Positions 63,036-64,000 of a stretch of 64,000 bases of DNA are shown here, one piece after another. Both the position numbers and the translations under genes were made by a program. The stretch lies in the NCBI GenBank assembly GCA_921293015.1, contig OV121088.1, positions 31,037,645-31,101,644 of the forward strand, written 5' to 3'. This stretch comes from Phorcus lineatus (lineage: Eukaryota; Mollusca; Gastropoda; Trochida; Trochidae). Within the stretch, counting starts at the first letter, position 1; every line of letters begins with the position of its first letter. The notes under the pieces are model-generated. The model saw only the letters and a list, made by a program, of their open reading frames with translations, searched no databases and was not told the DNA's origin.

Positions 63036-64000
63036 GTGAGTAATTGTTTGCTGGTCAGTTGTTTAGACGTGTATCAGCTATTCATAGATTTAATGATGTA
63101 TAAATAAGACTGTCTTGAGGTGTATTGACAATGTTTAATGTATTATTATATACTTATATTAGAAATTGAGGCATATTTTAAAACATTTTCTGGAATTGAA
63201 AATTATAAAAAAGACATTTGTCACTTCTTTTAATTTTCAAACTATGACTCTCCACTTAATGATTTCGTCTTGAATAGTATATTCAAATTTTCTTCAATTA
63301 CAAGAAAACAAATAACAAATCCATATGACCAAGAATTGAAAACAAGAACAGGAAATGGGCTGTCTAATTTAGTATTGATCCACCACTGTTAATTTGCAGC
63401 AAGAGAGAATCCTTTTATCAGGTCACACGGGTCAGACGTCTCTCTACTGAAACAGATATTAGCTAAATTGTCACACACACATGGGAGTAAAAATACAGAA
63501 TCAAAATAGATCCTTGATTGAATAAATTGATCCAATGTGATGAAAAATTCTTTTTCCAGTAAAACAGTTGATATCACAAAAACTCTTCTGGTATTTGCAT
63601 TCCTTTCATATCAATTCACGTAATTATTCAACACGGTTAAAAAATATGAAAAAGGTTAAACATGGTATCATGGGAGACAGGGCAATGTATTTAAGTGGTT
63701 TAAATTATGAACGTAATATCAAGTTTGTAATATTATAAATAACTTTTGTATATATGATTTTTCAGATATTCAAGACTATAGTGTCAAATTGACTCAGAAA
63801 ATATGTCCCCTTGGAATTGCAAGGAAATCAGGTTTCAGATAAATCTTCCTTTAAGGATTAAAAAAAGAACCAGACCCATTAACTTCTGGCTGGACCTAAC
63901 ACAGAACCTCAGAACTGGAGATTGACATAAGTTTTGAATAACAATCTGGGACATATCAACACATTTTAGATACATCTTCAAAATATGACATCAAAAGTCT
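63036..64000. other. Window end: array remnants
   Basis: Contains a decayed 'SDPCDLI' exon (63390-63446). A block at 63835-63900 matches 62785-62850 ('agaaccagac', 'agctggacc'). Confidence 0.4.
63390..63446 (-). pseudogene. Array gene 'SDPCDLI' exon, best-conserved core
   Basis: Acceptor 'tctgtttcag' then ETSDPCDLIKGFSLAAN and a stop; the donor is missing. It supplies the clearest form of the shared motif. Confidence 0.48.

Overview
The window is nuclear DNA of an animal, most likely a gastropod mollusc. It is AT-rich with a few GC-rich islands, genes have spliced exons with GT-AG borders, and there is a dense mix of eukaryotic transposable elements. The tRNA-derived repeats near 7.3-7.8 kb end in a 'gttaaacaccaactcactcac' style tail that I associate from memory with abalone-type gastropods; that lineage call is inference.

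Layout. At 443-5616 (+) lie the last nine coding exons of tankyrase: the end of the ankyrin region, the SAM domain and the whole PARP catalytic domain with its zinc site. The 5' part of the gene lies before the window. One intron carries an 11-bp minisatellite and a decayed second copy of a catalytic-domain exon. From 5.6 to 16.5 kb there is no recognisable gene, only SINE, LINE and MITE fragments and tandem repeats. At 16.6-19.0 kb a 174-bp perfect inverted repeat adjoins a 5'-truncated Penelope-like element (reverse transcriptase plus GIY-YIG endonuclease, minus strand) whose 3' flank contains a complete hammerhead ribozyme fold.

From about 20 to 63.5 kb (and perhaps from 14.6 kb) the background is a set of diverged modules recurring in the same strand direction and in a partly conserved order. 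Read on the minus strand, several modules look like coding exons with splice borders: a possible signal-peptide exon, a cysteine-bearing exon, a 17-codon basic exon, an 'SDPCDLI' exon and a terminal exon with stop. I read this as a tandem array of a multi-exon gene I do not recognise, mostly decayed, and later broken up by transposons.

Into one array unit two DIRS-type tyrosine-recombinase retroelements are inserted back to back: DIRS-A (33281-39664, minus, nearly complete with gag, RT/RNase H, recombinase, near-identical inverted repeats and an internal complementary region) and DIRS-B (39665-42284, plus, internally deleted). Other insertions include a LINE tail (29.4-30.4 kb), a Tc1/mariner-like MITE (21.1 kb), a second copy of it at 43.3-46.5 kb that itself holds a 2.6-kb element, a 1.39-kb TIR element with a 9-bp target duplication (52.6-54.0 kb), and a palindromic MITE holding a SINE (59.8-60.3 kb). 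The only host gene whose function I can name is tankyrase.
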